Notes: generated by a model not told the origin, from the letters alone. A stretch of 64,000 nucleotides of DNA from Amphritea opalescens (GCF_003957515.1 NZ_RQXW01000006.1:124001-188000); one strand, 5' to 3'. Positions 34,344-44,461 are shown, counted from the stretch's first letter. Translations and numbers: made by a program.

Positions 34344-35537
34344 ATGCAACCATTACTAAAAACACTACTGGCGCTCTCTGTGCTGCTATGGAGCTGCTTC
34401 AGCTTCGCGGCAGAGCAGGTCGTCGATGCCGTAGGCTATGGTAACAACCGCAATCAGGCAATCAGCGATGCGTTGGTACAGGGCTTACGCCAAGCTACGG
34501 GTGTCAGCATCGATAGCCGTGAGGTTATGCAAACGCTGTCCGCTCGGGCCAGCGTTAGTGACAATGAAGGCGAGCAGTCCAGCAGCGCGTTCGAGGTTGC
34601 TCATCAAGGCAACCTCAGCCTTAAAACCAAGGGGTTAGTATCACGCTATGACGTCCATTCGGTAGAACAGGAGACCGATGGCGGCTACCGCGCTGACGTC
34701 AGCCTCCATGTACTCAAGTACGACAAACCCGGTCTACCGACCGATAGCCGCCGCACACTGGCGATAATGCCCTTTCATAGTGATAAACGTAGCTACTCAC
34801 TCTTGGGAGACCATACACCAGCAGCGAAAATTGAATCAGAGCTACGCAACCGCGCACTGGATCAATTTACCCAGTCGCGCCGCGTGAATGTGTTGGATCG
34901 TGAGTTCGGTGCCGAATTCCAACAAGAGAAGGCTCTCTGGCTCAGTGATGACGCGGCTTTGGCTGAAAAAGCTAAAATAGGTAATGTCCTAGGCGCCGAT
35001 TACATCGTTGTAGGTAACATTCGCAATGTACGCAGTACGAGACATGCCAAAACCCTCCAACTAACCGGTGAAACCGTCGTCAGCTACAGCGGCAGCGCCC
35101 AGCTAGACTATAAAATCATTCTCGCCTCTACCCGCCAAGTAAAATGGTCTGATTCCATCAACCTGAAGTTCAGCGATCGTGACATCCGCGCTATGTTGAA
35201 AAAATATGGCTCATCCCAAGCGGGTATCACCGCTGAACTGTCAGAACAGCTTGCACAACAAGCCTTGGCAAATATTTATCCCATGCGGGTGGTAGCCGTT
35301 AAAGGCAAAACGGTAGTGATCAATCAGGGAGGTAAAACCTTAAAGAAAGGAGATGTGCTGAATGTTTTCTTACAGGGCGATGAGATGTTTGATCCCTATA
35401 CCAAGGAATCACTTGGTCAGTTAGAAGAACAAATTGCAACCGTCAAAGTGTTACGCACCACGGCCAAAATTTCCTATGCAAAGCTCCTCACGGGCGAAGC
35501 TGAACTAATTGAGCCTAATTTTATACTGCGAAGATAA
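34344..35537 (+). CDS. CsgG/HfaB-like envelope protein
   Basis: Start at ATG 34344, with AAGGA 7 nt upstream (397 residues). The signal ends CFSFA-AEQ; a Cys is present but the LWSC context is poor for a lipobox, so signal peptidase I cleavage is more likely. The middle holds the CsgG-type core: TLAIMPFHS, ELRNRALDQFTQSRRVNVLDRE, LGADYIVVGNIRNV. A beta-rich C-terminal part (MRVVAVKGKTVVINQGGKTLKKGDVLNVF) resembles a FlgT-like end domain. No curli genes are nearby, so it is not a curli secretion channel in context. Last gene of the five-gene operon. Confidence 0.8.
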   Translation: MQPLLKTLLALSVLLWSCFSFAAEQVVDAVGYGNNRNQAISDALVQGLRQATGVSIDSREVMQTLSARASVSDNEGEQSSSAFEVAHQGNLSLKTKGLVSRYDVHSVEQETDGGYRADVSLHVLKYDKPGLPTDSRRTLAIMPFHSDKRSYSLLGDHTPAAKIESELRNRALDQFTQSRRVNVLDREFGAEFQQEKALWLSDDAALAEKAKIGNVLGADYIVVGNIRNVRSTRHAKTLQLTGETVVSYSGSAQLDYKIILASTRQVKWSDSINLKFSDRDIRAMLKKYGSSQAGITAELSEQLAQQALANIYPMRVVAVKGKTVVINQGGKTLKKGDVLNVFLQGDEMFDPYTKESLGQLEEQIATVKVLRTTAKISYAKLLTGEAELIEPNFILRR

Positions 35538-35912
35538 CTCACCTTTAACCCAACTGGCGGTTGTCCATATTGGCAGCCGTCAGATTGGGATTGTTTAAAC
35601 CCTATCATAAGCATTCTTTTCCATTCCCACGACACTCGCCCTTCTCTGCTATAGATAACACCTTAATATAGCAACTCAAACATTAAACGAATGAAAAAAT
35701 CTGCCTCTGCTATAGAGGGCAAACTCAACCCAGCGAACCCAGCTGTACTGCACTAAAGCTCCGTTGTTATTGTGCTGAACACTCAACAGTGAAAGACCAA
35801 TATATAGATCAGCCCAGACCAGATAGCAAAACGCCGCTGAGTGGTAATATATCCACTCGCGGCGCTATAAAAACACTACTATGATTTCGGGACAGTCCGA
35901 AAAACACTCATG
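35538..35912. other. Intergenic region between convergent operons
   Basis: No gene seen. The right end carries the terminator of the phaC-ATPase operon; no clear terminator for the envelope operon was found on the plus strand. Confidence 0.5.
35824..35864 (-). terminator. Rho-independent terminator of the phaC-ATPase operon
   Basis: CGCCGC-T-GAGTGG (35832-35844) pairs with CCACTCGCGGCG (35853-35864), 12 bp with one bulged base, loop of 8. On the minus strand TTTTGCTATC follows. About 50 bp past the ATPase stop. Confidence 0.75.
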
Positions 35913-38312
35913 TTAATTGACTTCTTTAGCCTTTTTTACACGGGCAAGATAATGCAGAACAACCCGCTTTGCCATATTGTTAATCAAGAACCAGACGATC
36001 GCATAACCCCAAACGATTAGGGCCAACGACCAGCCGATCGGTTCGACAAACCATCCATACACAGCGGCTAAGGTACCAACCACCTGCGTTGCTTCCGTGG
36101 TGATGAACAGTTTCAAGCTCGGGAACGGACGATCCCAGAAATGGCCATCATTACGGGTCAGATAGATGGTTAGGTGACCAGCAACCAATAGCTTCAGGAA
36201 GATCAGTGTTTGAATCGTCGGACGAGGCAGTTCCCAGATCGATTCGGCGATCCAGAACATCCCGAAACTCGAGATTACCCCCAATGTACCCAGCACGCTG
36301 GCCAGAACAAGCACCCGATGCATATCCCAGCGCACCGGTCGTGGTGCAGGGCGAGCATTATCATAGGCGATCATCATGATGGGGAAGTCATTTAGCAGCG
36401 CCAACAACACAATCATAGCAGCCGTCACCGGATAGAAATCAAACACCAGTATCGATAGCGTCATAAACAGCAGCACGCGCACCGTTTCACTGATACGGAA
36501 GATGGCATAGGCCGTCATGCGCTCGAAAATACGGCGCGCTTCTTCCACGGCATGACGGATAACACCCAGCCCCGGCTCGGTTAACACTAAATCGGCTGCT
36601 GCCCGTGCCGCATCGGTGGCACCACTGACCGCAATCCCCACATCCGCCTGACGTAAGGCTGGGGCGTCATTAACACCATCCCCAGTCATACCCACGAGAT
36701 GATCACTGGATTGTAGCGTTTCGACAATCTCAAATTTATGTTCGGGAAACACCTGAGCATAACCATCCCGCTCAAGAATCTCGCTGGCGGTCATTTTATG
36801 CTCTTTGGCGAAGGCTTTATCGGCGGTGATAAAATTAGAGCCGATGCCCAACTGCCCAGCAATCTGCCGCGCGATAGCGATATGATCACCGGTCACCATT
36901 TTAACTGACACACCCAACTTGGTTAGTGCAGAAACAGTCTCCGCACTATCCTCCCGTGGAGGATCGTACAAGGGTAGCAAGCCTAAAACCTCAGCGGGCT
37001 GATCGCCAATACGTTCGGCTACGGCCAATGCACGGTAACCACCGGCTGCTAACGTTTCAATCTGCACCTCAACCGCTGCCTGTGTCTCGGATGATGCCTT
37101 AGCCCAAGCTAAAATGGACTGAGGAGCACCCTTGGCGATATACCGGTCTTGGCCATCCAACGTTACTTCGACCTCGGCAATCTTGCTCACGGGATCGAAG
37201 GGGGTGAACTTTTCAACCTGTGCCCGCGCTAAGTTATCAACGCCCTTAAGCGCCGCTAAAATAGAGGTATCGATCGGATCGCTACTTTCCTGTTCACAGG
37301 CCAACGCGGCTGCGAGCAACACCTGCTCGGTATCCTTCGCCTCAATCAGCGCGGGAGTACCCACCACCAATCTATTTTGGGTCAAGGTACCGGTTTTATC
37401 CGAGCAGAGCACATCAATACCGGCCAACTCTTCTATGGCAGCAAGGTGGGAAACAATGGCGCCTAGACGGCTCAACGTCATCGCTCCCACTGCTAACGTG
37501 ACCGACAACACCGCCGGTAACGCCACGGGAATCGCGGCGATGGTTAAGATCAATGCAAACTGCACCGTTTCAAGCAGAGGGTCGCCCCTGAACCATCCAT
37601 AAACCAAAATCACAGCCACCAGCACTAAGGTAGCTATAATCAAGGCGTTACCAATTTTTAATACTGCCTGCTGAAAATGCGATGGTGCTCCCGCCCGTTC
37701 AACCAAGGCTGCCGTCTTACCAAAAAAGGTTCGCATCCCCGTCGCCGTCACCAGGGCGGTCATCTCACCGACCCGAACAATTGAACCCGAGTACGCAGGG
37801 TCGGCGGCACTCTTCTCAACGGGAAGTGATTCGCCGGTCAAGGCAGACTGATCGATGGAAAGACCTGAGCCTTTCAATAATTGAACATCTGCGGGCACCA
37901 CATCACCTAATTGCAGGTGAATGAGATCTCCGCAAACCAGTTCACGGGCCGGCACATCACACCACTTACCATCCCGTAACACGCGTGCTCGGGTAGCAAG
38001 TTTTTGCTTCAGTAATTCAACCGCATTATCAGCCTTTCGTTCTTGCCAAAAAGCCACCCCCGCATTCACCGCAAGCATAGTGACAATGATAAAGAAATCA
38101 GGCCAGTCTTGGGCCAGCGCCGACAGAATCGCCGCCGCTTCAATCATCCAAGGGATCGGGCCCCAGAAATAGGAGAGAATCTTCTTAAGAGGACTCTCCC
38201 GCTGTTCAATGATCTCATTAGCCCCCTGCTCTGAGAGCAGACGCGCAGCCTCCGCCGATGAAAGCCCGTCATCATGTCGTTCGGGGGTGCCAACATTCGC
38301 ATCATTAAGCAT
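35913..38312 (-). CDS. P-type H+-ATPase (plasma-membrane proton-efflux type, PIIIA)
   Basis: Inner-membrane ion pump of 799 residues. Motifs in order: actuator LTGESLPVEK; M4 IPVALPAVLSVTLAVGAM; phosphorylation Asp near residue 305 in CSDKTGTLTQ; hinge MTGDGVNDAPALRQADVGIAV; M6 LALLNDFPIMMIAYD, whose N-D pair corresponds to the proton-binding Asp of plant and fungal H+-ATPases. The C-terminal autoinhibitory tail of the plant enzymes is missing. ATG 38312 has GAGGGG 7 nt upstream, overlapping the phaC stop; a GTG at 38327 is less likely. Close coupling to phaC is unusual. Mg2+ transport is an alternative, but the M6 text favours protons. Confidence 0.88.
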   Translation of the reverse strand: MLNDANVGTPERHDDGLSSAEAARLLSEQGANEIIEQRESPLKKILSYFWGPIPWMIEAAAILSALAQDWPDFFIIVTMLAVNAGVAFWQERKADNAVELLKQKLATRARVLRDGKWCDVPARELVCGDLIHLQLGDVVPADVQLLKGSGLSIDQSALTGESLPVEKSAADPAYSGSIVRVGEMTALVTATGMRTFFGKTAALVERAGAPSHFQQAVLKIGNALIIATLVLVAVILVYGWFRGDPLLETVQFALILTIAAIPVALPAVLSVTLAVGAMTLSRLGAIVSHLAAIEELAGIDVLCSDKTGTLTQNRLVVGTPALIEAKDTEQVLLAAALACEQESSDPIDTSILAALKGVDNLARAQVEKFTPFDPVSKIAEVEVTLDGQDRYIAKGAPQSILAWAKASSETQAAVEVQIETLAAGGYRALAVAERIGDQPAEVLGLLPLYDPPREDSAETVSALTKLGVSVKMVTGDHIAIARQIAGQLGIGSNFITADKAFAKEHKMTASEILERDGYAQVFPEHKFEIVETLQSSDHLVGMTGDGVNDAPALRQADVGIAVSGATDAARAAADLVLTEPGLGVIRHAVEEARRIFERMTAYAIFRISETVRVLLFMTLSILVFDFYPVTAAMIVLLALLNDFPIMMIAYDNARPAPRPVRWDMHRVLVLASVLGTLGVISSFGMFWIAESIWELPRPTIQTLIFLKLLVAGHLTIYLTRNDGHFWDRPFPSLKLFITTEATQVVGTLAAVYGWFVEPIGWSLALIVWGYAIVWFLINNMAKRVVLHYLARVKKAKEVN

Positions 38313-38323
38313 TTTGGTTCCCC

Positions 38324-40237
38324 TCACTCTTGTAATACATAGGTTCCGGGGGCGTCACAGATAGGCTTGCGCCCACTTTTGGCGGCATCCAACGGCGCTG
38401 CGGTTTGATCACCCGAGCGGGCTTTTAACCAACAAACAAATTCTGGCCACCATGAACCCTCGTGGGTATCATTTTCAGCAAACCAAGTATCCGGATCTTT
38501 ATAGCGATCGTCATGCTTTTTGGTTGCGATACGGTAATGGCGGCGAGGGTGTCCGATCTCGGAGACAATACCCGCATTGTGCCCACCGCTTGTCAACAGG
38601 AAAGTCACTTCGGTATCGGCCAGTAGATTGAGCTTATAAACCGAACGCCAAGGTGCAACATGATCGCGCTCAGTGCCCACCATGAAAATAGGCGCACGAA
38701 TATCTGATACAACGATCGCCCGACCATCCACGGTATAGCGGCCTTCAGCCAGCATATTATTAAGAAATAACTGCCGTAGATATTGTGAGTGCATTTTATA
38801 AGGCATGCGCGTCGCATCACTGTTCCACGCCATCAAATCGTTCATGCTAGCCCGCTCACCCATCAGGTAATCATGCACCATACGGGACCAGATCAAATCG
38901 TTAGAACGCAGTAACTGGAAGGCACCCGACATCTGTTTAGTATCGAGATAACCTTTTTCCCACATCATATCTTCAAGGAAAGTCACCTGGCTCTCATTGA
39001 TAAACAACATCAACTCACCGGCTTCGGTGAAATCGGTTTGTGCGGCAAATAAAGACAATGTTTTTAAGCGTTCATCACCATCACGGGCCATCGCCGCCGC
39101 TGCAATAGACAGCAACGTACCACCCAAACAATAACCCACGCCATGTATCGGCTGATCCGTAACCTCTCCGATGGCATTGAGTGCATCCATAATACCGAGG
39201 GTGCGATAGTCATCCATACCTAAGTCACGATCCCCAACGTCAGGATTCTTCCATGACACCATGAAGACAGTGAAGCCCTGTTCGGTGAGATATTTAACCA
39301 GAGAGTTTTCCGGTGATAGATCAAGAATGTAATATTTCATGATCCAAGCAGGGACGATGAGAATAGGTTCAGGATGAACCACTTCAGTGACAGGATCATA
39401 CTGAATCAATTCAATCAGACGGTTACGATAAATCACCTTACCGGGGGAGACTCCGAGGTTCTTACCTACCTGAAAGTTTTCAGTACCGACCGGCTTTTGA
39501 CCATTAATGGTTCGCTCAAAGTCATCAATAAAGTTTTGCATGCCGCGCTGTAAATTCAAGCCCCCCTCTCTTTCGGTTTGCTCGAGCAGCTCCGGATTGG
39601 TCAGCAGGTAGTTCGATGGCGAAAAGATATCCAACATTTGGCGCGCAGCGAATTCGACCACATTTTCATGCTGTTGCGTGACACCGCGTACACCGGTGGT
39701 AGCGCTATGCCACCATTGCTGATTCAGCAGGAATGATTGATATAACACATTATACGGCCACTTTTGCCAAGCCTCGCCGTTAAAGCGTCTATCCTGCGGC
39801 AGAGGGTCAACACAAGGCACCGACGCGTCTTGGGCAATACCGGTCGCAGAAAAACTCGCGTAATTCGCAAGATTGAGTGCTTTTTTAATCGCTTTCTCAA
39901 GGAGTTGTGCCTGTTTACCGGGGGCTATCGCCAAATGCACCGCCCAATCGGCATAAGCTCCGGCTAAGCCTCCCGGAGACAATCCTCCAGTAACGCGCGC
40001 CATGGTCGCATTCACCGTCCGATCCATCGCTTCCTGCAACGAAACAGGGGACGAAGTATCTCGCTCAAACAGATGGGTTAAATATTCAGATACACTCGCC
40101 GGTAACTTGAGCGTTTGCACGCCACGAGGTTGGTCAACAGCTTGTGATTTGGTTGGGGACGGTAATGCTTTGGTTTCATGCACATCAACTGAATCAGTTT
40201 GATTGTTGTCTGCATGCTCTAAGGGTTGCGAGTCCAT
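38324..40237 (-). CDS. phaC: Class I poly(3-hydroxyalkanoate) synthase
   Basis: Polymerises hydroxyacyl-CoA into storage polyester at granule surfaces. The 637-residue protein has a disordered N-terminal 45 residues, then the PhaC N-domain (FNGEAWQKWPYNVLYQSFLL) and an alpha/beta hydrolase core with lipase-like box GVGYCLGGTLL. The catalytic Cys is at residue 370, Asp in GTERDHVAPW and His in SGGHNAGIVS. A single long PhaC without adjacent PhaE or PhaR indicates class I. No phaA, phaB or phasin genes are in the window. ATG has GAGGG 9 nt upstream. The H+-ATPase follows within 11 nt. Confidence 0.94.
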   Translation of the reverse strand: MDSQPLEHADNNQTDSVDVHETKALPSPTKSQAVDQPRGVQTLKLPASVSEYLTHLFERDTSSPVSLQEAMDRTVNATMARVTGGLSPGGLAGAYADWAVHLAIAPGKQAQLLEKAIKKALNLANYASFSATGIAQDASVPCVDPLPQDRRFNGEAWQKWPYNVLYQSFLLNQQWWHSATTGVRGVTQQHENVVEFAARQMLDIFSPSNYLLTNPELLEQTEREGGLNLQRGMQNFIDDFERTINGQKPVGTENFQVGKNLGVSPGKVIYRNRLIELIQYDPVTEVVHPEPILIVPAWIMKYYILDLSPENSLVKYLTEQGFTVFMVSWKNPDVGDRDLGMDDYRTLGIMDALNAIGEVTDQPIHGVGYCLGGTLLSIAAAAMARDGDERLKTLSLFAAQTDFTEAGELMLFINESQVTFLEDMMWEKGYLDTKQMSGAFQLLRSNDLIWSRMVHDYLMGERASMNDLMAWNSDATRMPYKMHSQYLRQLFLNNMLAEGRYTVDGRAIVVSDIRAPIFMVGTERDHVAPWRSVYKLNLLADTEVTFLLTSGGHNAGIVSEIGHPRRHYRIATKKHDDRYKDPDTWFAENDTHEGSWWPEFVCWLKARSGDQTAAPLDAAKSGRKPICDAPGTYVLQE

Positions 40238-40534
40238 CCTAAATCCCTCTTATGTAATAGATATAAATGATGCTCTTTAATACCTAAAGTATAGCCTAAA
40301 TATTGCAGTGCAGCATTGAGACAGATTAGGTTTATAGAGATTTCTTTGCTTATTAGTCTATTTTATTGTGCATAGCAGCATAAATTAATTTACACCACTA
40401 TATAAAGACGATAGAGCACCCCGCTATCCGTTAAAGCATTACGGGAAGGCCGATATGATGTCTATCGCTCCTCAATCTCTCTTCAATCACTCTTCAATCG
40501 ATAGTCGACTGGGAGCTTAGTCGGCTTAGGCTAC
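40238..40534. other. Intergenic region between phaC promoter side and yhhJ end
   Basis: No gene seen. It includes a short direct repeat: CTCTTCAATC at about 40479-40488 and 40490-40499, with a variant CTCCTCAATC before them. No clear terminator for the exporter operon was identified. Confidence 0.45.
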
Positions 40535-41659
40535 TTAATGGCTAACGGCAATAGAACGTCGGAATAACGCCAGACTAGCGCTAAAAAAGATCGCGCCGAG
40601 GCCTGTCATAATCAACAACTGTGGCCAAACAATACTCAGCCCTGCCCCGCGGAACACCACTGCTTGAGAAAACGCCATGTAGTGACGCGAAGGCAGCAGC
40701 CAAGTGACCGGTTGAATAATATCCGGCTGACTCTCAATCGGTGTTAAACCACCTGAGAGCATCGTGATCGGTATAATGACCATGATCATCAACAACGCGA
40801 ACTGCGCCATTGTTTGAGCCAGCGTACCCAAAAAGATACCAATAGCGGCGGCGGCGAATAGATAGAGAATCGTGCCGCCGACAAACAGCAACCGCGAACC
40901 ATGAATCGGCACATCAAGAATCATTTCGACAACAAACACCATCGAGAACATAAAGACCACAAGAATGATCAACCCATTCGCCCAAACCTTAGACATAACG
41001 ATCTGAAACGAGTTCAACGGCATCACTAACAGATGTTCGATGGTGCCATGCTCACGTTCACGCAACAGCGCCGCACCCGTCAAAATAATCATGATCATCG
41101 ATATCTGATTAATCAGTGCATTGATCGCACCAAACCACATACCGGTACCGTTGGGATTAAACGCGCGGCGTTGAACCAATGTCACAGCATAATCGGTGGT
41201 TTCATCCGAGCGATTGATAAAGTGATTCACCTCATCAAACACTATATTTTGGATATAACTATTACCTAAACTCGCCTGCGTCACCGCCGTCGCATCGATA
41301 TTTATCTTAACCGTCGGCTGACGGTTAGCACGTATATCTTCTTCAAATCTTGGTGGAATCTCGATAACAAACATGAACTTATCGAGATCCATCCCCTCAT
41401 CAATCTCGGCCGGTGAAATGAGTACCGGCATCTTAAAATAAGGGGGATACAGCGCGTTAGCGATCGAGCGTGATAACGTCGAGTGATCCTCATCGACAAT
41501 GGCAACCGAGGCATTATTAACCGACTCACTGGTAGCGGTTGCTTGCCCATAGATATCCAAACTGAATGCATAGACGATCAACACAACGATCATCACATCG
41601 CTAAAAACACTGCGTAGCTCTTTAAGACCAAGCCAGAAGATGTTGATCCAAGTTTTCAT
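40535..41659 (-). CDS. yhhJ: ABC-2 type permease (YhhJ-like)
   Basis: Inner-membrane permease of 374 residues, third part of a YhiI-RbbA-YhhJ exporter. One N-terminal helix (SDVMIVVLIVYAFSLDIYG), a large periplasmic loop (about 45-185), then five membrane helices with ABC-2 text LREREHGTIEHLLVMPLNSFQIVMSKVWANG and MLSGGLTPIESQPDIIQPVTWLLPSRHYM. Start ATG 41659 has a perfect AGGAGG 8 nt upstream, located across the end of rbbA. The substrate of this exporter class is not established. Confidence 0.9.
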   Translation of the reverse strand: MKTWINIFWLGLKELRSVFSDVMIVVLIVYAFSLDIYGQATATSESVNNASVAIVDEDHSTLSRSIANALYPPYFKMPVLISPAEIDEGMDLDKFMFVIEIPPRFEEDIRANRQPTVKINIDATAVTQASLGNSYIQNIVFDEVNHFINRSDETTDYAVTLVQRRAFNPNGTGMWFGAINALINQISMIMIILTGAALLREREHGTIEHLLVMPLNSFQIVMSKVWANGLIILVVFMFSMVFVVEMILDVPIHGSRLLFVGGTILYLFAAAAIGIFLGTLAQTMAQFALLMIMVIIPITMLSGGLTPIESQPDIIQPVTWLLPSRHYMAFSQAVVFRGAGLSIVWPQLLIMTGLGAIFFSASLALFRRSIAVSH

Positions 41660-41662
41660 CAC

Positions 41663-44449
41663 TTAGACCTCCTGTTTTTTCAGAAATACGGCCGCCATGA
41701 CGACCAAGAGAGGTCCAGAGAGAGATAACACCAGCACATCCCCCATTAAGTCTGAGAGCCCTAAGCCTTTAGTAAACGCCGCTACACTCAGGTGCATATA
41801 ATAGGTTGCCGGCCACAGCAAACCGATAATATGCCCAATACCTTCCGTCGTGGAGGTTGGTTGCACTAAACCCGAAAAACTAATGGTCGGCATAATCAAC
41901 AAAACGGAGGTGGCGAATACCGCCGCCACTTGAGATTTTGTCACCGTTGATACCAGCAAACCAAAACCGGTCGAGGCACAGACATAGAAAAAAGCCCCCA
42001 AGGTTAGCCCCAACAGACTCCCTTTTAAGGGCACATCCAATAGAAAAACCACCAGCAACGTCAAGATAATGAAATTCACCATGCCGATCGCAATATAGGG
42101 CAGCTGCTTACCAATCAAGAACTCAAACCGATTGGTCGGCGTGACATAAAAATTGGTGATGGTGCCGACCTCTTTCTCACGCGCCAAACTCACCGCTACC
42201 AAGATCGCCGGAAACAGCAACAGCAGCATCGCGGGTGTCTTCGGCCCAACCGAATAGATGGTCTCGAACGATGGGTTGTAACGGTAGCGCGGCTCTAGCG
42301 TCACCTTCGCCGCCGCCGCGGCATCAATACCGGCATTGGTTGCTAGCTGTGTTAGGTAGTGGATATGGGCGCCGCTCACATAGCCGGCAATGGTACTCGC
42401 ACGGGTAGTATTGGCACCGTCAATCCAAGCAGATACGCTCGGCGCCTCGCCTTTTTTCAGGTTGCGACCAAAACCCGAAGGGATCTCAATCGCTAAGGTA
42501 ATCTCATTGGATTTTAGCCGCCGCTCAAGTTCATCCCGACTCTGCAGTGACGACTGCACACTAAAGTAACGCGAGCCTTCAAAGTTACTCAGATACTCGC
42601 GGCTTTCGGGGGTGCGATCATTATCAAGGGCAGCATATTTGAGGTTTTCGATATCCAGCGAGATACCATAGGCAACCACAATCAACAGCATCGAACTACC
42701 GAGGAAAGCAAACGCCATCCGCACCGGATCACGCATCACTTCCACAATTTCACGATAGCTGTAAGCCAACAGCCGTTTAAGACTAAAGCCGTGGATTTTT
42801 CCCTGCTGAGCCGGAGCCTGAGTAGTGACGAGACCCACCGCTGTCTCAGCCTGTTGGCCTTTATCCTCTAGCGGTGTTTCCGTGCCGTGATCAGCATTGT
42901 TTTTAACCTTCTCATCAATGGCTTCCTCAAGGTAGCTAATAAATGCTTCTTCTAACGAGTCGACACCTTTAGATTCCACTAAGTGTTGCGGCTCATCGTA
43001 GACCAACACCTGACCGGCATGCATTAGCGATATGCGATCGCAGCGCAGCGCCTCATTCATAAAGTGGGTGGAGATAAAGATCGTGACTTTGTCTTTGCGT
43101 GAGAGCTCAACCAACAGTTCCCAGAATCCATCACGGGCAACAGGGTCAACACCAGAGGTCGGCTCATCCAAGATCAACATTTCCGGCTCATGAATCACCG
43201 CAACGGCTAACGAAAGACGCTGACGCAACCCCAGCGGTAGTGACGAAGCCAGGGTATCCATATACTCCGCGAGCTTAAAACGCTTAACCAAGGTACTCAT
43301 GCGTTCGGCGGTTTTTTCGGCAGTCAGGTGAAATAAACGGGCATGTAACCTCAGATTTTGCGCCACCGTTAACTCACCATAGAGAGAAAAAGCCTGGGTC
43401 ATAAAGCCGACCCTTTTACGGGTTTCTAAATCGCTTGCATTAACCCGTTTGCCAAACAGATAAGCCTCACCCTCCGAAGCGGGCAACAGCCCCGTCAGCA
43501 TTTTCATGGTGGTGGTTTTGCCGCAGCCGTTAGAGCCGAGAAAACCAAAAATCTCACCCGCCTGAATCTCAAAGCTCACATTATCCACAGCCGTAAAGCT
43601 GCCGAAACGACGGGTCAGCCCTCGAGCTACGATAGCCTGCCCCGCATCACTCTTTTCCAGCGGCGGGATGACCAGTTCCGTCATATCGCCACGCTTTTCT
43701 TCTGGCAACAGACGTACAAAAGCCGTTTCTAGATCATCAGCACCGGTTTTGGCTTTCAGCGCTTGCGGAGTACCTACATCCAAAACTCGACCCGCATCCA
43801 TTGCCACCAGCCAATCGAAACCTTCCGCCTCATCCATATAAGCGGTCGATACCAGCACACTCATACTCGGACGTTCCGCACGAATAGAAGCAATCAACTG
43901 CCAAAACTGACGTCGCGACAAAGGGTCAACACCGGTGGTCGGCTCATCCAAAATCAACAGGTCGGGGTCATGAATAAGCGAGCAACACAAACCCAGTTTC
44001 TGTTTCATCCCTCCCGACAACTTTCCCGCCGGTCGTGATAAAAAGGCATGCAGGCCTGTTGCCTTTGTTAATCGACTGATGCGCGTTTGACGCTCAGCAG
44101 TGCTCTGCCCGAATAGCTTGCCAAAAAAGTCCAGATTCTCTTCAACACTCAGCTCAGCATAGAGGTTTTTCCCTAACCCCTGTGGCATATAAGCGATCCC
44201 TGGACCAACCGCATTACGGTGTTCCACAGAGGTCATGTCGCCGCCCAGCACTTCAAGTTGGCCCTGCTGCAGTTTACGGGCACCGGAAACCAGCCCCATT
44301 AGCGTTGACTTACCGACACCGTCTGGACCCAATAGGCCCACCATCAGGCCTGAAGGGATATCCAAGGTTATATCATCGACAGCCTGTTCAGCTTTATAAC
44401 GATGGGAAACACCCTGCAGACGGGCGATCGGGTGATGTTGTTCAGCCAT
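41663..44449 (-). CDS. rbbA: Fused double ATP-binding/permease ABC protein (RbbA-like)
   Basis: A single 928-residue chain holding two ABC ATPases and an ABC-2 permease. First ATPase: Walker A GPDGVGKST, signature LSGGMKQKLG, Walker B LLILDEPTTGVD. Second: Walker A GSNGCGKTT, LPLGLRQRLSLA in place of the canonical LSGGQ, Walker B MLILDEPTSGVD. From about residue 565 (FSLKRLLAYSYREIVEVMRDPVRM) the membrane part follows. It matches E. coli RbbA along its length; RbbA was first described as a ribosome-bound ATPase but its architecture is that of an exporter. Start at ATG 44449; GTG 44458 is an alternative. Confidence 0.93.
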   Translation of the reverse strand: MAEQHHPIARLQGVSHRYKAEQAVDDITLDIPSGLMVGLLGPDGVGKSTLMGLVSGARKLQQGQLEVLGGDMTSVEHRNAVGPGIAYMPQGLGKNLYAELSVEENLDFFGKLFGQSTAERQTRISRLTKATGLHAFLSRPAGKLSGGMKQKLGLCCSLIHDPDLLILDEPTTGVDPLSRRQFWQLIASIRAERPSMSVLVSTAYMDEAEGFDWLVAMDAGRVLDVGTPQALKAKTGADDLETAFVRLLPEEKRGDMTELVIPPLEKSDAGQAIVARGLTRRFGSFTAVDNVSFEIQAGEIFGFLGSNGCGKTTTMKMLTGLLPASEGEAYLFGKRVNASDLETRKRVGFMTQAFSLYGELTVAQNLRLHARLFHLTAEKTAERMSTLVKRFKLAEYMDTLASSLPLGLRQRLSLAVAVIHEPEMLILDEPTSGVDPVARDGFWELLVELSRKDKVTIFISTHFMNEALRCDRISLMHAGQVLVYDEPQHLVESKGVDSLEEAFISYLEEAIDEKVKNNADHGTETPLEDKGQQAETAVGLVTTQAPAQQGKIHGFSLKRLLAYSYREIVEVMRDPVRMAFAFLGSSMLLIVVAYGISLDIENLKYAALDNDRTPESREYLSNFEGSRYFSVQSSLQSRDELERRLKSNEITLAIEIPSGFGRNLKKGEAPSVSAWIDGANTTRASTIAGYVSGAHIHYLTQLATNAGIDAAAAAKVTLEPRYRYNPSFETIYSVGPKTPAMLLLLFPAILVAVSLAREKEVGTITNFYVTPTNRFEFLIGKQLPYIAIGMVNFIILTLLVVFLLDVPLKGSLLGLTLGAFFYVCASTGFGLLVSTVTKSQVAAVFATSVLLIMPTISFSGLVQPTSTTEGIGHIIGLLWPATYYMHLSVAAFTKGLGLSDLMGDVLVLSLSGPLLVVMAAVFLKKQEV

Positions 44450-44461
44450 GATCGGCACCCG

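Noticed and set aside
34344-35537. Curli secretion channel CsgG
   Set aside because: The core resembles CsgG but there are no csgA, csgB, csgE or csgF genes and no good lipobox; kept as CsgG-like.
37132-37602. Open frame of 156 codons on the plus strand
   Set aside because: It lies antisense inside the P-type ATPase gene across conserved motifs; no ribosome site or family similarity.
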